DNA of 64,000 bases, from assembly GCA_958510825.1 (NCBI GenBank), contig OY294049.1, positions 1,116,001-1,180,000 on the forward strand, given 5' to 3'. The number at the start of each line of letters is the position of its first letter. Within the stretch, counting starts at the first letter, position 1. Shown one piece after another: positions 12,464 through 22,798 of the stretch. Below the pieces are notes generated by a model that worked only from the letters and a program-made list of their open reading frames with translations, searched no databases and had not been told where the DNA came from. Source of the DNA: Brachypterus glaber. Its lineage: Eukaryota > Arthropoda > Insecta > Coleoptera > Kateretidae. Made by a program: the position numbers and the translations under genes.

Positions 12464-13375
12464 GAGCTCAGCTATATAGGCTTTTGTGACGAAGGATTTG
12501 ATGTAGGCGTTGAAGGCGAGACGTTTGTCCAAATGCACCCCCAGGTACTTTACTGTGTCTTTCTCTTGGATTTCCACGTCATTAATTTTAACCTTGGTGT
12601 GAAGCCTATAGTTCGTAAATTTCTTGGTGTAATTTATGAGCTCGGTTTTTGTGGGGTTGATTTTAATCTTCCAGCGAGAAAAATACTTTTCAAGTACACG
12701 GGTGTGCATTTGGACATATCTACCTGCTACCTCACTGGAAAAGGATGTTTTATATACGCAGGTATCGTCGGCAAAAGGGCCGATTTTGGTGGATCTGTGT
12801 TTGGGGATATCGGATGTAAAGATAAGGAATATTTTAGGGGCTAGGACCGTTCCCTGGGGGACTCCTGCGTTTATTGTGAAAAATTTACTTAGAACACCCT
12901 GGATATTCACTCAAAACACTCTGCCATGCAGGTAAGAATCAGTTTAATAAGGTATGGAGGAAACTCCATTATAATGAATTTATAGATCACCGCGTCTAAC
13001 CACACCTTGTCGAAAGCTTTTTCGACGTCAAGCGTGAGTAGAACGGTGTTTCTACCCTCATTATAATTATTTTTAAGATCATGTACAATTCTTGCCACTT
13101 GCATAACAGTTGAGTGTCTCTTGCGAAATCCAAACTGTTCCTCCGGAAAGATATTATGATCTTCGCAGAACTTGTCTAATTTAATTAAAATGAGTCTCTC
13201 TGCTAATTTTCCCAGGGTGGGAAGTAGGGATATGGGACGGTAATTGTTTGAATCGGACGGTTGTTTCTTGTTTTTGGGTATAGGAATAATTATTGCACTT
13301 TTCCAGGAGGTTGGAAAGAACTGCAGTATAAACATGGCGTTAAATATGTACGTGAGTTGGACTACGGCTTTTCCA
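12464..13375 (-). pseudogene. Second Jockey-like LINE, RT core fragment
   Basis: On the minus strand a frame at 12907-13335 reads FFPTSWKSAIIIPIPKNKK, NNYRPISLLPTLGKLAERL, EEQFGFRKRHSTVMQVA and TLDVEKAFDKVWLDAVIYK. After a frameshift near 12905 it continues NAGVPQGTVLAPKIFLI, PFADDTCVYKT and VKYLGVHLDKRLAF. These are RT motifs in the correct order, with FADD intact. The RT ends at about 12464, where it runs in frame into the gag sequence of the neighbouring Jockey element. The endonuclease part is missing. Confidence 0.8.
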
Positions 13376-13379
13376 CTTC

Positions 13380-13690
13380 AACGCGCTAAGCTCTGAGCCA
13401 CGGGGACTACCTCTTAGTGACAATTAAAGTACTATATTAACCAGCAGGTGACCGGCGAGTATTCGGACGGTGGTTTCTCTCACCGCGCGGGCAAACCGGC
13501 CTAATTTCTATTAATTAGAATATCAGGCAGCTGACTAACAAAGTGAGAAAAATCACTTAAGCAAAACAGACTCAGACTCACCGGGTGATTAATAAACTGG
13601 ATTGCTTCGATTCAGACAGCAAGACCAGCGTGACACCAAATCTACACACTCCAACTCCAACGCACTTCTAAAAAAAAGGGGGGCTTAGCT
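13380..13690. other. Unassigned sequence of higher GC
   Basis: This stretch (GCTCTGAGCCACGGGGACTA, GTGACCGGCGAGTATTCGGA, GCGCGGGCAAACCGGCC) is clearly richer in G and C than its flanks. It has no good coding frame on either strand and no tRNA-like A/B boxes. It could be a LINE 5' UTR or other untranslated repeat sequence. It adjoins the next repeat element at an A-rich stretch near 13670. Confidence 0.3.
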
Positions 13691-14480
13691 CCCTTAGGAC
13701 AATAAAAAAAGAAATGCTGAAATTTTTTGTCATAACTCGGTATAGTATTGGAAAGGGTATGCAACAGAGAAGTTTGATTGATTGATTGATTTGATTCTCT
13801 TGAACTAGTGCCGTTTTTGAGAAAATTTTGCTTAGTATAGAAAAATAACCACTGTATTTTAACTCATAAATTGGTCTACATATCTTTTATACTAAAAATT
13901 CGGCATTTTTGATTTCCCATTTTGAAAATTTTCAAAATTTCAGAAAGCATTGTATTCGTGTAAAAAATTTCAATTTTTCTTTGCGTATTTTTGTGTTTTA
14001 TTACTTTTATTGTCGGTCGGTCGATCGGTCGGACGATCGTTCTGTCCGAAAAATCTTATAAGCAAAAGTCCTAGCTCGGAATTGTTTTTGGTGAACATTG
14101 GGGTGCGGCAAGGGAGGCAAATGGGGAAAATACATTTTTTTACAAAAATTTGAAAATCGCTATACAGGGGTTTTAAGGTTGCTGAAGTTGAATCTAATAA
14201 TAAACATTTTATAACTCCACCCCCGCAGGGGTGAGGGGGTAAATATTTTTAAATATTTTCAATATTTTCGTCACAATTGTATATAGGGGTTTTTGGGATC
14301 GACGAATATGAATCTGATAATAAAAGTCCAAAATGATCAAAATTTGCGTTACGTAATACTTGAACGTCCCCTACGAGGCGGGGGGTAGTTTTCGTGAAAA
14401 TGAAAATGAATCTGATAATAAAAAAAATATTTTACGCACGGAGGTGAAAAATGGGAAAGCTCTTTTATTGGGCAGTGTAT
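13690..14480. mobile_element. Repeat element with internal array (short copy of the 20 kb element)
   Basis: A block at about 14085-14200 (ATTGGGGTGCGGCAAGGGAG, then TTTTAAGGTTGCTGAAGTTG) and the closing block at 14437-14480 (ACGCACGGAGGTGAAAAATG, GGGAAAGCTCTTTTATTGGG) are shared with 19980-20865. Between them lie about three eroded units of the array (GAATCTGATAATAAAA ... CCCCGCAGGGGTGAGGGGG). The left boundary is uncertain. No protein frame. Confidence 0.6.
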
Positions 14481-15169
14481 TTTTGTATTGTTTCAACAAA
14501 GTGTATATTAAGAATATTTAAAAAAATATTTGAGAAAACTAAAAGTATTTAGTATCATAAAAAATAATATGTACATAAAAAATTCAACTATTTCGCAAAA
14601 ATATCTTAAAAGGCCGATATCTCAAAAACGGTGAGACTTTCTATAAGGGTATATTTGGTTTGATAGATTTAAAATGAGCTCTCCTATCACTTTTTGAAAA
14701 CTTTTTATCCATGTACCATACACCCTGTATATTATAGGAAAAAACACAATTTAGAAATTTTTCCTCGCCTTTTTTTTATTTTAACCGGACAAATGTAACA
14801 TTTTGATTTTGGTCTTGCTTTACTTAGAATAGTCTAAAGAACAAATTACTTTTATAAAAAAGGGGTATTCGGATTTTTGATTTCAACTATTTTAGGTAGA
14901 ACCGTGGGGGTAAAACGCTGTAAAAATGTACACCTGAATTCTTTCTAGAAGGTAATCCTTTATAATTTCCTTGGAATTTCCTTTAACATTACTTCAAAAA
15001 ATTTTGAAAAAGATCCCACGTTTGGTAAAGATGAGATTTTCTCAGATTTCCACGAGAGATTATCTCCAAGATTTCCCCCAATAGTAAACCTGAATTCCTT
15101 AGCAGTTTACCCCTCGGAATAAATAAAAAAATCTGTGAAGATATGTAATGCTATGCCAGGGCCCTAACC
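14481..15169. other. AT-rich spacer
   Basis: No coding frame. A TACACCCTGTATA string at about 14709-14722 looks like an isolated TIR terminus. Confidence 0.35.
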
Positions 15170-15829
15170 AGTAAAAATCTAGAGGGGCTCAGCCCCCAGG
15201 TTGGTACAAAATAAGCGCCTTCGCCATTTTTTAAAATTTGCAATGTTTTTATTTAGGCATATATTTTTCCAAGCCTTTATGAGGTCCAAATATTATTTAT
15301 TTAATGCCGCAAGTGAAACTTTTTGAAAATCTTAAGGTTTTTTGCATTTTTCAGATTTCTAAGAATTTCACCTTACTGAAAGACGAGTTTAACGCCGCAG
15401 GTGAAATTTTTTAGAATTTTTCAGGTAACGCATTTTCTTAACACCTTAGATTTTGAATCGCAAATTATTTTATAAAACCTTTCAATTAAAATCTTTTACA
15501 TGTGCGCCGCATCGCGGAAGCATTACCATAACTGCAAGTATGTGACTTCATTATCGGTAATTATGTTAGAGCTGCAGGCAAAAACTTTTATAAATCGTCA
15601 GCTTAGTATTTTTAAAACAAATTATAAATTATTTTAAATACACTTTTTCCATAGAATTGGGTTTAGTATCTATTTTCAGCGTCGCGGGCAATTTATTTAG
15701 AAATCTAAAGGACCAAACACATAAAAATTATTAATAACAAAAACGATTAATATATATTAAATTTAAAAATACTAAATACCACTAACCTCATTTTAGCGCC
15801 GCAGGCAAAACTTTTTAATAATTTAAATA
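15170..15829. repeat. Repeat related to the interior of the 0.2-3.7 kb element
   Basis: The boxes GCCGCAAGTGAAACTTTTTG, GCCGCAGGTGAAATTTTTTA and GCGCCGCAGGCAAAACTTTT recur about every 100-200 bp. They are the reverse complement of the GCCTGCGGCGC boxes at 1590-2290. The segment begins near GAGGGGCTCAGCCCCC (15182), which resembles GTTCAGCCCCCCAAGCCC at 1517. No coding frame. Confidence 0.5.
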
Positions 15830-15831
15830 TA

Positions 15832-16511
15832 CAGGGTGATTCAGAAATAAGTTACAAAATTTTAAGGGGAGATTCTAGGTCCAAAAATATGAAAAAAAGT
15901 TGCTATAAAGGTTGGTCCGCAAATCAGCCCCAAGGGGTGTTACGACCCTCCTAAGGGTATATCTGAAAAGTAGTTTTTATTTAATATCTCTGGAACCCTA
16001 TAAACCACAGTAACGAGTTTTCGCACATGCCTTAACATTGATAAAGGTTATAATTTTATGTAATTTTTAATTTTTAATTAATAACTCTTGTACCCTTTAA
16101 GCTAGAGCGACAGGTTTTGCACGGGTACTAGTATTAATAAGGGCAATAAGTTTATGTTAATTTTTTTTTTAATTTATCCAGGGGCGTGAAAAAATATGTT
16201 AGGCTTTACACATTTTTGCCCCAAACTTTTTTATGTATATATTTTTTCGATTTTTTGTAATAAATATAGATTCCTTTAGTAAAAATACATAAAAATTGTC
16301 ATATAGTGTAATACTGTAGGAGCGACCGTTTTTAAAATAAATGCATTTAAGAGGAAGTAACATTTTGTGCCACTAAAAATGTTACTTTTTAAAAGGTTAT
16401 AACTCCTTTAATATTAAATTTAGGTGTTTTGGTGAAGAATAAGTTTTTGCTTTTTATTTCATATTTTTTAAGGTAGAATAAATTTTTCGAACTTATTTCT
16501 GAATAAGCCTG
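15832..16511. mobile_element. MITE, TIR CAGGGTGATTCAGAAATAAG
   Basis: The left end CAGGGTGATTCAGAAATAAG (15832) pairs with CTTATTTCTGAATAAGCCTG at the right end (16511). Both are flanked by TA (15830-15831, 16512-16513), a typical Tc1/mariner-type target duplication. The interior shows partial palindromy and shares blocks (GGGGCGTGAAAAAATATG; CCCCAAACTTTTTT) with the element at 25661-33014. No coding capacity. Confidence 0.75.
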
Positions 16512-17489
16512 TATACTATTCACAGTAAATACTTGTGTTAAAAAAAAAAATTCAAAAAAAAAACTTAAAAAAAATTTTTAGTATTTTTTTTATTCCTTTT
16601 TGCGAAAAACGAAAAAATAAAAAAAATTAATTATATGTAGTTTTCTCATTTTTTTTAAAGTTTAACCCCCATAACTTTTTTGTTTTTGGTGGGATTACGT
16701 TCAAAATTGGTAGAATTGATACTTATAATAAAAGTAATTTTTCCTGAAAAAGTTACGTTAATCGGAATTATCTTTCATCTTTTTCGTTCTTTTTTTTTAG
16801 TTTAACCCCCCCCCCTCATAGAACTTGATTTTTCCTAAAAATTTCAAGTCGATCGAATTATTCGTTCTTGAGTTATCGTGTTAAAAAAAACGTGACATCG
16901 GACGGACTGACGGACAAAACATGACATCATGAAACACATTTGTATCCAAAAAAAAATTGTCTATGACGTTTTTTGGCAATTTTGGTAAATTCGAAAATAC
17001 CGTATACTATTCTAGCGCAGGCGCTGTGAATACTATAATAAGGATAGTTATTGTGAACATCGAGTAATTGGAAAAAAATTGACATCCCTTTAGATAATTT
17101 AAAATATATTACAAAAAGGCAGAAAAACAGTCCAGAGAAAGACGGGCTTTTCCGAAAAAAATAGTTCCCGACTTATCTTAAAAAAGTTTCTTTCTGACCA
17201 TCGCGACGCATTGGAACCTCAGGGATTAGGCTTTATGCATATTTTGCAAATGAGCTTACGATTCTGTTTTTCTACTTTGATAAAAAATAATAAAAACAAA
17301 CTATACTAATTTGTTGAGAATTACAGAATTACAGAATTACAGAATTCACAAAATGTCAGAAAAAGATTTATAAGTAGTGAGGCTAGCATAAGAACATTTT
17401 AACTGCGCATACTGCCAAATTTTTTCACTTTAGCCCAGCAAAATTTACGCCAAATTTAAAATTGATGTACTCCGTCTCCAAACCCATGC
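16512..17489. other. AT-rich intergenic sequence
   Basis: A/T homopolymer-rich sequence with no credible gene. GACGGACTGACGGAC (about 16900) is a short direct repeat. Nothing else is recognised. Confidence 0.35.
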
Positions 17490-18864
17490 TCGACACGGTG
17501 TTCTAGAAGAACTTTTAAATGACATGACAACTTCCATTTTTTTTTCTTTTTGGAATTTGTCATATGAGCTCTAATTAAAAAAATACTCGGTTTGCCCTCG
17601 ATGCATCGACATCGCGATGTCTCGGATTTTGACAAAACTTGGCATAGTGGTACCACTATGGTACCTAAGCACTCCATCCAAAAAAATTTCAAAACGGTCC
17701 AGCCGTTCACTATACTGGGTGTCCGACCAAGTTCTTGAAATGCAAAAAAAAGCATTAAATCAAAGCCAAAGAAGATTTTACTGACTTATTCAAATATTCA
17801 AAAACGCCCCTTGCTTACCCTTGAAACTACCCCCAAGTTTTTCAAATAGCACCCCCTAGTTCTTATTAAAGACTATGAAAGTGCACTTTATTCTGAATTC
17901 AACCATTTATAAGTAGTATCTTAGATTTTAAGAGGCTCTAAATAACAATTATTATTTATTAATAGAAGGGTGGTATTTAAAATAAAATTGCGAGTAGTTC
18001 CAGGAGACTGGGTTGTTATTAGTTAGTTTTGAATATATTAATCAATTTTCTTTTGGGTACAATTTAACGTAAGTTTTTGGAAAATTTTCTGGTTAAATTT
18101 AAAATGAAATGTGCTTTTATATTCTTTAGTAAAATAGGGAAGTGCTATTTAAAAAACTAGTTGGAGGTGGTTCCAAGAGGGTGGGTTAATAAGGGGTAGT
18201 TTTGCATATGTCAGTAAATTTTACTTTGACTCCAATTTAATTTAATTTTTTTAAATAACGGAGATATAGCCAGTCTAAAATCTGGTGGCACATTATTATT
18301 ACTAAATAATAATTGTTATTGGAAGCCCCTTAAAAGAATAAGATACTATTTATAATACATGGTTTAATGAAATGTAATTTCATATTCTTAGATAAAAATG
18401 GGGGTGGAAGGTGTTATTTAAAAACCAGAGGGTGGGGTGGTTACAAGGAAGTGAGTAAGCAATGGAGGGGGGGTGAATAAGTCAATAAAATCTTTTTTGG
18501 CTCCCATTTAACGCTATTTTTTACCAAAGTTTACCTTTTCAAATAACGGAGATATAACTTGTCAAGAACCTGATTGGTGGGACACCCGGTATCGTGAACG
18601 GATGGACCGTTTTGAAAAAAATTTGGATGGAGTGGTTAGTTACCATAGTGCCAAGTTTGGTCAAAATCCGAGATATCGAGGGCAAACCGAGTATGTCAGT
18701 GTGAAATATCAGATATATTTTCTAAAAACACATTTTTCAAAAACGGCTCTAACAATTTTTAAAATTTTGGTCTTTTTTAATTAGAGCTCATATAACAAAT
18801 TCCAAAAAGAAAAAAAATGGAAGTTGTCATGTCATTTAAATGTTCTTCTAGAACAGCGTGTCAA
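17490..18864. mobile_element. Foldback element, about 1.4 kb, just upstream of a TATA-box candidate
   Basis: The arm at about 17490-17745 (TGTTCTAGAAGAACTTTTAA, GACATGACAACTTCCAT, TGAGCTCTAATTAAAAAA) returns in reverse complement at about 18563-18864. The inner arms are also palindromic (the AACAATTATTATTTATTAAT region pairs with ATTACTAAATAATAATTGTT). No transposase, so non-autonomous. Its right end lies about 30 bp from the TATA-like box at 18894. Confidence 0.7.
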
Positions 18865-18893
18865 GTCTAGGTAACTTGTTATTCCGCTCGAAG

Positions 18894-18900
18894 TATAAAA
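18894..18900 (+). promoter_or_regulatory. Candidate TATA box
   Basis: TATAAAA followed by GG, preceded by GCTCGAAG. It lies about 30 bp upstream of TTGCTAAAC, a plausible start region, and about 105 bp upstream of a perfect splice donor. No other gene start is nearby, so it may be the desaturase promoter. Sequence evidence only. Confidence 0.35.
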
Positions 18901-18925
18901 GGTTGCCTAATAGTAATTGCTAAAC

Positions 18926-19005
18926 ATTTATAATGTGCTTAAGCACATTTACCAAAAAAATAGTACTCTACTTAAATCCGCCAACATTAAAAACTTTATC
19001 TGAAG
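18926..19005 (+). other. Candidate non-coding first exon (5' UTR) of the desaturase gene
   Basis: The stretch from the predicted start to CTGAAG|GTAAGTA carries a consensus donor (GT at 19006-19007) and no ATG-led frame of note. The first coding exon at 22573 begins with an acceptor (TTTAAATTTCAG) only 12 nt before ATG, so an upstream untranslated exon must exist. This one has the right order, strand and phase-free splicing. RNA data would be needed to prove the link. Confidence 0.35.
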
Positions 19006-19369
19006 GTAAGTAGTTACAATAAGTCTTGCTTTTTTATTCAATGCAAACGATATTTTTATAATTGTATCTGATGTTTTTAACGTAGGTAAACAAAAATACT
19101 AATTTTTTAATATAATCAGCCAATTATGTTTTAATTTTATTAAAACTTCAGTTAAGGTAATTGTTAAATAATAACTTTTTAGGATTTAATAAATTATTAA
19201 ACTTAATTTAAAAAGTATAATTATAACATATACATTTTCCTATTTTACCGCCTTTATTTAAATTAATATGGTTGGTATCCCTACAAGCAAAGGTTTGGTT
19301 GAAAAATAAACGTTTTTCTTTGTCGTCAATATGCAAAGTGTTTAATTGTGGGAAATAAAAAATTGACCC

Positions 19370-19463
19370 TGTTAAAAAAACCAAGTGGAGACCAGTAAAG
19401 ACCAGTAGAAAACGAATCGAAATCTACTGGATCCTACTGGTCTCTACTGTTTTTTTTTTAACA
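19370..19463. repeat. Small hairpin repeat
   Basis: Arms of about 39 nt: the left includes GGAGACCAGTAAAGACCAGT and the right is its imperfect complement (ACTGGATCCTACTGGTCTCT). A 15 nt loop separates them, and both outer ends run into A7/T10 tracts and TGTTAA/TTAACA. It looks like a tiny MITE in the putative first intron. Confidence 0.55.
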
Positions 19464-19899
19464 TGGGAACTAGCATTCCACAGGTTGAAACCAAAAAATG
19501 TGTAACATATAATGTGTTTATAATAATGTTATTTTATTCTGGCTCTGTAAAAAAGTAAGCAATAAAAAGTGCGTTATGTTAAAAATGTGAAATTTAACAT
19601 TTGGCAGTCCAATTTCGGTTTATGTAAAAAAATGTATTGGATGATTCTTGGAACTAATGGATTTTGTGCACAAAAGGTTGGACTAATATGGCAAAATTTG
19701 TTAGTTAATTTAAATTATCTTATAATTTGTTGTTTAATTAAATTTACTAACAACACCTACGAAAAAAGATTTTACATAGATTTAAATAAAAATAAATAAA
19801 GTGTGTAAATTTGACAACGCTGAACAACAGCGGTCATTACACCTTTAATCAGCTGTTTTTTTGCATACGGAATAATGGAACGATAAGGGGTTTATTTTA

Positions 19900-20870
19900 T
19901 TTTTTTTTGCGAAATTTTTAAGAACGCTTTAAGCTAGAAACTTGAAATTTAGCATACAGGTATCTTACCAAAAGTTCTCGCTCGGGATTGTTTTTGGTGA
20001 TAATTGGGGGCGGCAAGGGAGCAAAAGGGGGAAAATCATTTTTTTTACAAAAAATAGAAAATTGTTATATAGGGGGTTTTAAGGTTGCTGAAATTGAATC
20101 TGATAATAAAATATTTCTCCACCCCCAAGGGGGTGAAAGGGTAAATATTTTTAAATACTTTTATTATTTTCGTAAAAATTGGTATATAGGGGTTTTGGGG
20201 TCTACAAATCTGAACCTGACAATAAATTTTTTCTAATTTCACCCCCTGAGGGGTGGGGTGTGGTTTTCGTGAAATTGGTATATTTGGGTTTTTGAGGTTG
20301 CTGAAAGTGAATCTGATAATAACAAAATTCTAACTCTACCCCCTGAGGGGCGGGGGTTGTTTTTGTGAAAATTAGTATATTGGGGTTTTTGAGGTTGCTG
20401 AAAGAGAATCTGATAATTAAAAAAATCTAACTCCGCCCCCTGAGGGACTGGGGGGTAGTTTTCGTTAAAATTCGTATATTGGGTTTTTTGAGGTTGCTGA
20501 AAGTGAATCTGACAATAAAAAAATTGTAACTCCACCCCCTGAGGGGTGGGGGTAGTTTTCGTGAAAATTTGTATATTTGGGTTTTTGAGGTTGCTGAAGT
20601 GAATCTAATATTTTAAAAAAACTAAATCCACCCCCTGAGGGGGATAGTTTTCTTGAAAAGTTATATATTGAGGTTTTTGAGGGTGCTAAAACTGAATCTT
20701 AAATACATTTTTTTCTAAATCCACCCCCTGAGGGGCCAGGGGTTATTTCGTTAAAATTGGTATATTGGACTTTTTAAGGTTACTGAAAGTGAATCTGATA
20801 ATAAACAATCCATTTCACGCACGGAGGTGAAAAATGGGAAAGCTCTTTTACTGGGCAGTGTATTTTACTC
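19900..20870. mobile_element. Repeat element carrying an array of about 97 bp units
   Basis: The element shares its head (GGGGGCGGCAAGGGAGCAAA at about 20005) and tail (CACGCACGGAGGTGAAAAAT at about 20818) with 13690-14480. The body is the tandem array described separately. No transposase is seen. Short arrays flanked by constant head and tail blocks are known from non-autonomous Helitron-like and some TIR elements, so the class is undecided. Confidence 0.6.
20095..20810. repeat. Minisatellite, seven units of about 97 bp
   Basis: Unit starts (GAATCTGATAATAA or variants) fall near 20095, 20212, 20308, 20405, 20504, 20601, 20693 and 20791 (last partial). Every unit holds the small palindrome CCACCCCCTGAGGGGTGGGG or a variant, then TTTTCGTGAAAATTGGTATA and TTTTTGAGGTTGCTGAAAG. 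The palindrome is better preserved than the spacers. Confidence 0.85.
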
Positions 20871-21109
20871 TTAACATCATGGTTTTCCGTAAAATTCTAA
20901 ACTTTTGAAGTTTTCTTAAAAACCGAAATATAAAAGAAAAAACGCCTTTCTAGCTAGAAAAATGCATTTAATTTTTTTTTATAAAGTTAAAAAATGCTTT
21001 CAATTGAGCTAGCGATATATAAATAAAATTAGAATAATCTGACCCATTTGCGCCTCTTGCTTCTGCTAGATTTTCCTCAAATACAATTCTATCTGAGACT
21101 TTTATGGAC

Positions 21110-21322
21110 CCTATCTATACTTTAAATTTCAAGCCTTCATCTTAGATCGATTTCCATTAAAAAAAAATGTCCCCCGCGCCCCAGCGCTTCCCTGCCCACA
21201 TTTTAAGAGCTGAAAGTATTAAATATATGCTAAAAGATAGTTTAAGTTGTCTTATTTAAAAGTTCCAAATTTGGAGTCAATATCTCAACTGGTTCAAAAG
21301 TTAAGACTTTTGGACCGCTCTG
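21110..21322. mobile_element. Half MITE, CAGAGCGGTCCAAAA family
   Basis: It ends CTTTTGGACCGCTCTG at 21322 followed by TA, and carries the AGTTTAAGTTGTCTTATTTA block seen near the left end of the 7366 copy in opposite orientation. The left end is missing and a TA microsatellite follows directly. Confidence 0.6.
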
Positions 21323-21334
21323 TATATATATATA

Positions 21335-21402
<68 letters not shown>
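21321..21402. repeat. (TA)n microsatellite
   Basis: About 40 near-perfect TA dinucleotides follow the MITE end. Confidence 0.95.
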
Positions 21403-21407
<5 letters not shown>

Positions 21408-21559
21408 GTATGTACTATTTTCTTTATCTTAGGGTTAACCTATAAATTTGTTATAGTCTTGTTATGTATTGTAATATGAAAGCTGATAAATAAATGATTT
21501 GATTTGATATAAATCTTGAAAATCTTTAAAACAGGTGTCGTTTGTATTAAAATATATTA

Positions 21560-21985
21560 TAGTCCCCACAAATTATAACTTTTGAATATTTTTTACAAAC
21601 ATTAAAAACCTTTTCAAATGTCAATAAAAATTTGTTAAAATCTGATTGAGGTGGATGATAAATACATACCACTATTAAGTTTTCTTTGAGATCTTTCACG
21701 GCAGCTATTTCAATTATTTTTTCTAACGAAAGATTATTTTATTTATTTATTGGTTTGGATAATTAGTTTTTTTTTTGCATAAAATTAGTGATCCTCCCTT
21801 TTCTCTTACAGGTCTACAATAAGCAGATACTACAGAATAACTAGGTATTATAAAATTTTCTAACTCCCAATTTTTTAAGTGATGTTCAGTAATACAGAAA
21901 ATGTCAAAATTATTATTATGGTTTAGATAGGAATCAATTTCAATAATTTTATTGAATCTCAAACCCTGATTAAGTTAAGTTTCCA
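21560..21985 (-). pseudogene. LINE endonuclease fragment
   Basis: On the minus strand DIFCITEHHLKNWELENF and SAYCRPVREKGGSLIL match the N-terminal apurinic-type endonuclease of CR1-like LINEs (the glutamate in TEH is catalytic). Downstream, with stops, there is a CIYHPPQSDFNKFL stretch and ICGDYNIF, corresponding to the GDFN motif. No RT is attached, so it is an internal remnant. Confidence 0.7.
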
Positions 21986-22039
21986 TAAGAAACGTGCCTA
22001 TCTGTTTTTAATGTATTGTTAAGTATTTATCAATGTATA

Positions 22040-22160
22040 GGAACTCTGTCCCGATGTTCTCCTGTTATAGTGGCTCTTGACAAAAGCCCAGCCCTGATGA
22101 TGGTCTGCTGACCGAAAGCGCTGGGTGTTTAATTATATTTTTTAATAAATATGCTGAAAT
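22040..22160 (+). repeat. Retroelement 3'-tail remnant
   Basis: CCCTGATGATGGTCTGCTGACCGAAAGCGCTGGG, followed by AATAAATATGCTG, resembles the conserved 3' segments common at ends of insect non-LTR or Penelope-like elements. No coding sequence is attached. Confidence 0.35.
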
Positions 22161-22584
22161 ACAAAACCATCTCAATTTAAATAATATTTATGTACTTTGT
22201 AAGTTATTTTATTGATTTGAAAAAGTGTTAAAATTTTTTTACTTTGTGAGAAATATTTAATTAAAAAGAATTGTAAAATTTACCCACATTAAAAATTCAG
22301 GAACCCAAAAATATCCCTAGAAATTATACGATATCCTAAATTTTTTTTGTATCGGCCAATAAGGCCTATAGTTGAATAAATTGTGATAGTAGTTGTTTTT
22401 GATAATTTATCTGAAACTTTGGCGACTAATCTCTGGTGCCATTTTGGGCATAATTTCGAAAAAAACAATTTTCTCAAAAAGTGTTCGATAGAAGATTTTA
22501 ATTTTAGTCTTACCTTTTTCAGTAGTATTTTTTAGAGCGCCCGCGTATAAACTGGTGTTATTTAAATTTCAGTAAATACTTAAA

Positions 22585-22798
22585 ATGCCACCGAACATAG
22601 CTGCACCCACGGGAGTTTTATCTGAAAATGATGAAGAAATACAATTTTCTGAAGTACCTAGAGAAGTAACAGAACCAGAAAAAAGAAAGCCTAAATTAGT
22701 TTATAGAAATATTGTCCTGTATACAATAATACATGGTATTGCATTATATGGGTTGTATCTAAGTTTTACACAGACGAAAGTATTAACCACGATATATG
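22585..22798 (+). CDS. Desaturase coding exon 1 (start)
   Basis: The exon follows the acceptor TTTAAATTTCAG (ends 22572) with 12 nt of leader. ATG at 22585 lies in the context TTAAAATGCC and is the first in frame. It encodes residues 1-71, a polar N-terminus then the first membrane segment (NIVLYTIIHGIALYGLYL). The donor is G|GTAAGT at 22799, phase 1. Confidence 0.92.

Noticed and set aside
9600..12935. Plus-strand frames of 60-160 codons
   Set aside because: They are antisense shadows of the minus-strand LINE coding sequences.
13380..13690. Considered as tRNA or snRNA gene cluster because of higher GC
   Set aside because: No A/B box, no acceptor-stem pairing and no Sm site were found.
20045..20535. 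Minus-strand frames with repeated QPQKPQYTNF
   Set aside because: They are translations of the 97 bp minisatellite; stops and shifts differ between units.
20095..20810. Considered as a CRISPR-like array
   Set aside because: Units are about 97 bp with diverged repeats and no unique spacers, in a eukaryotic context.
21247..21432. 61-codon frame with IYIYIY
   Set aside because: It reads through the (TA)n microsatellite.
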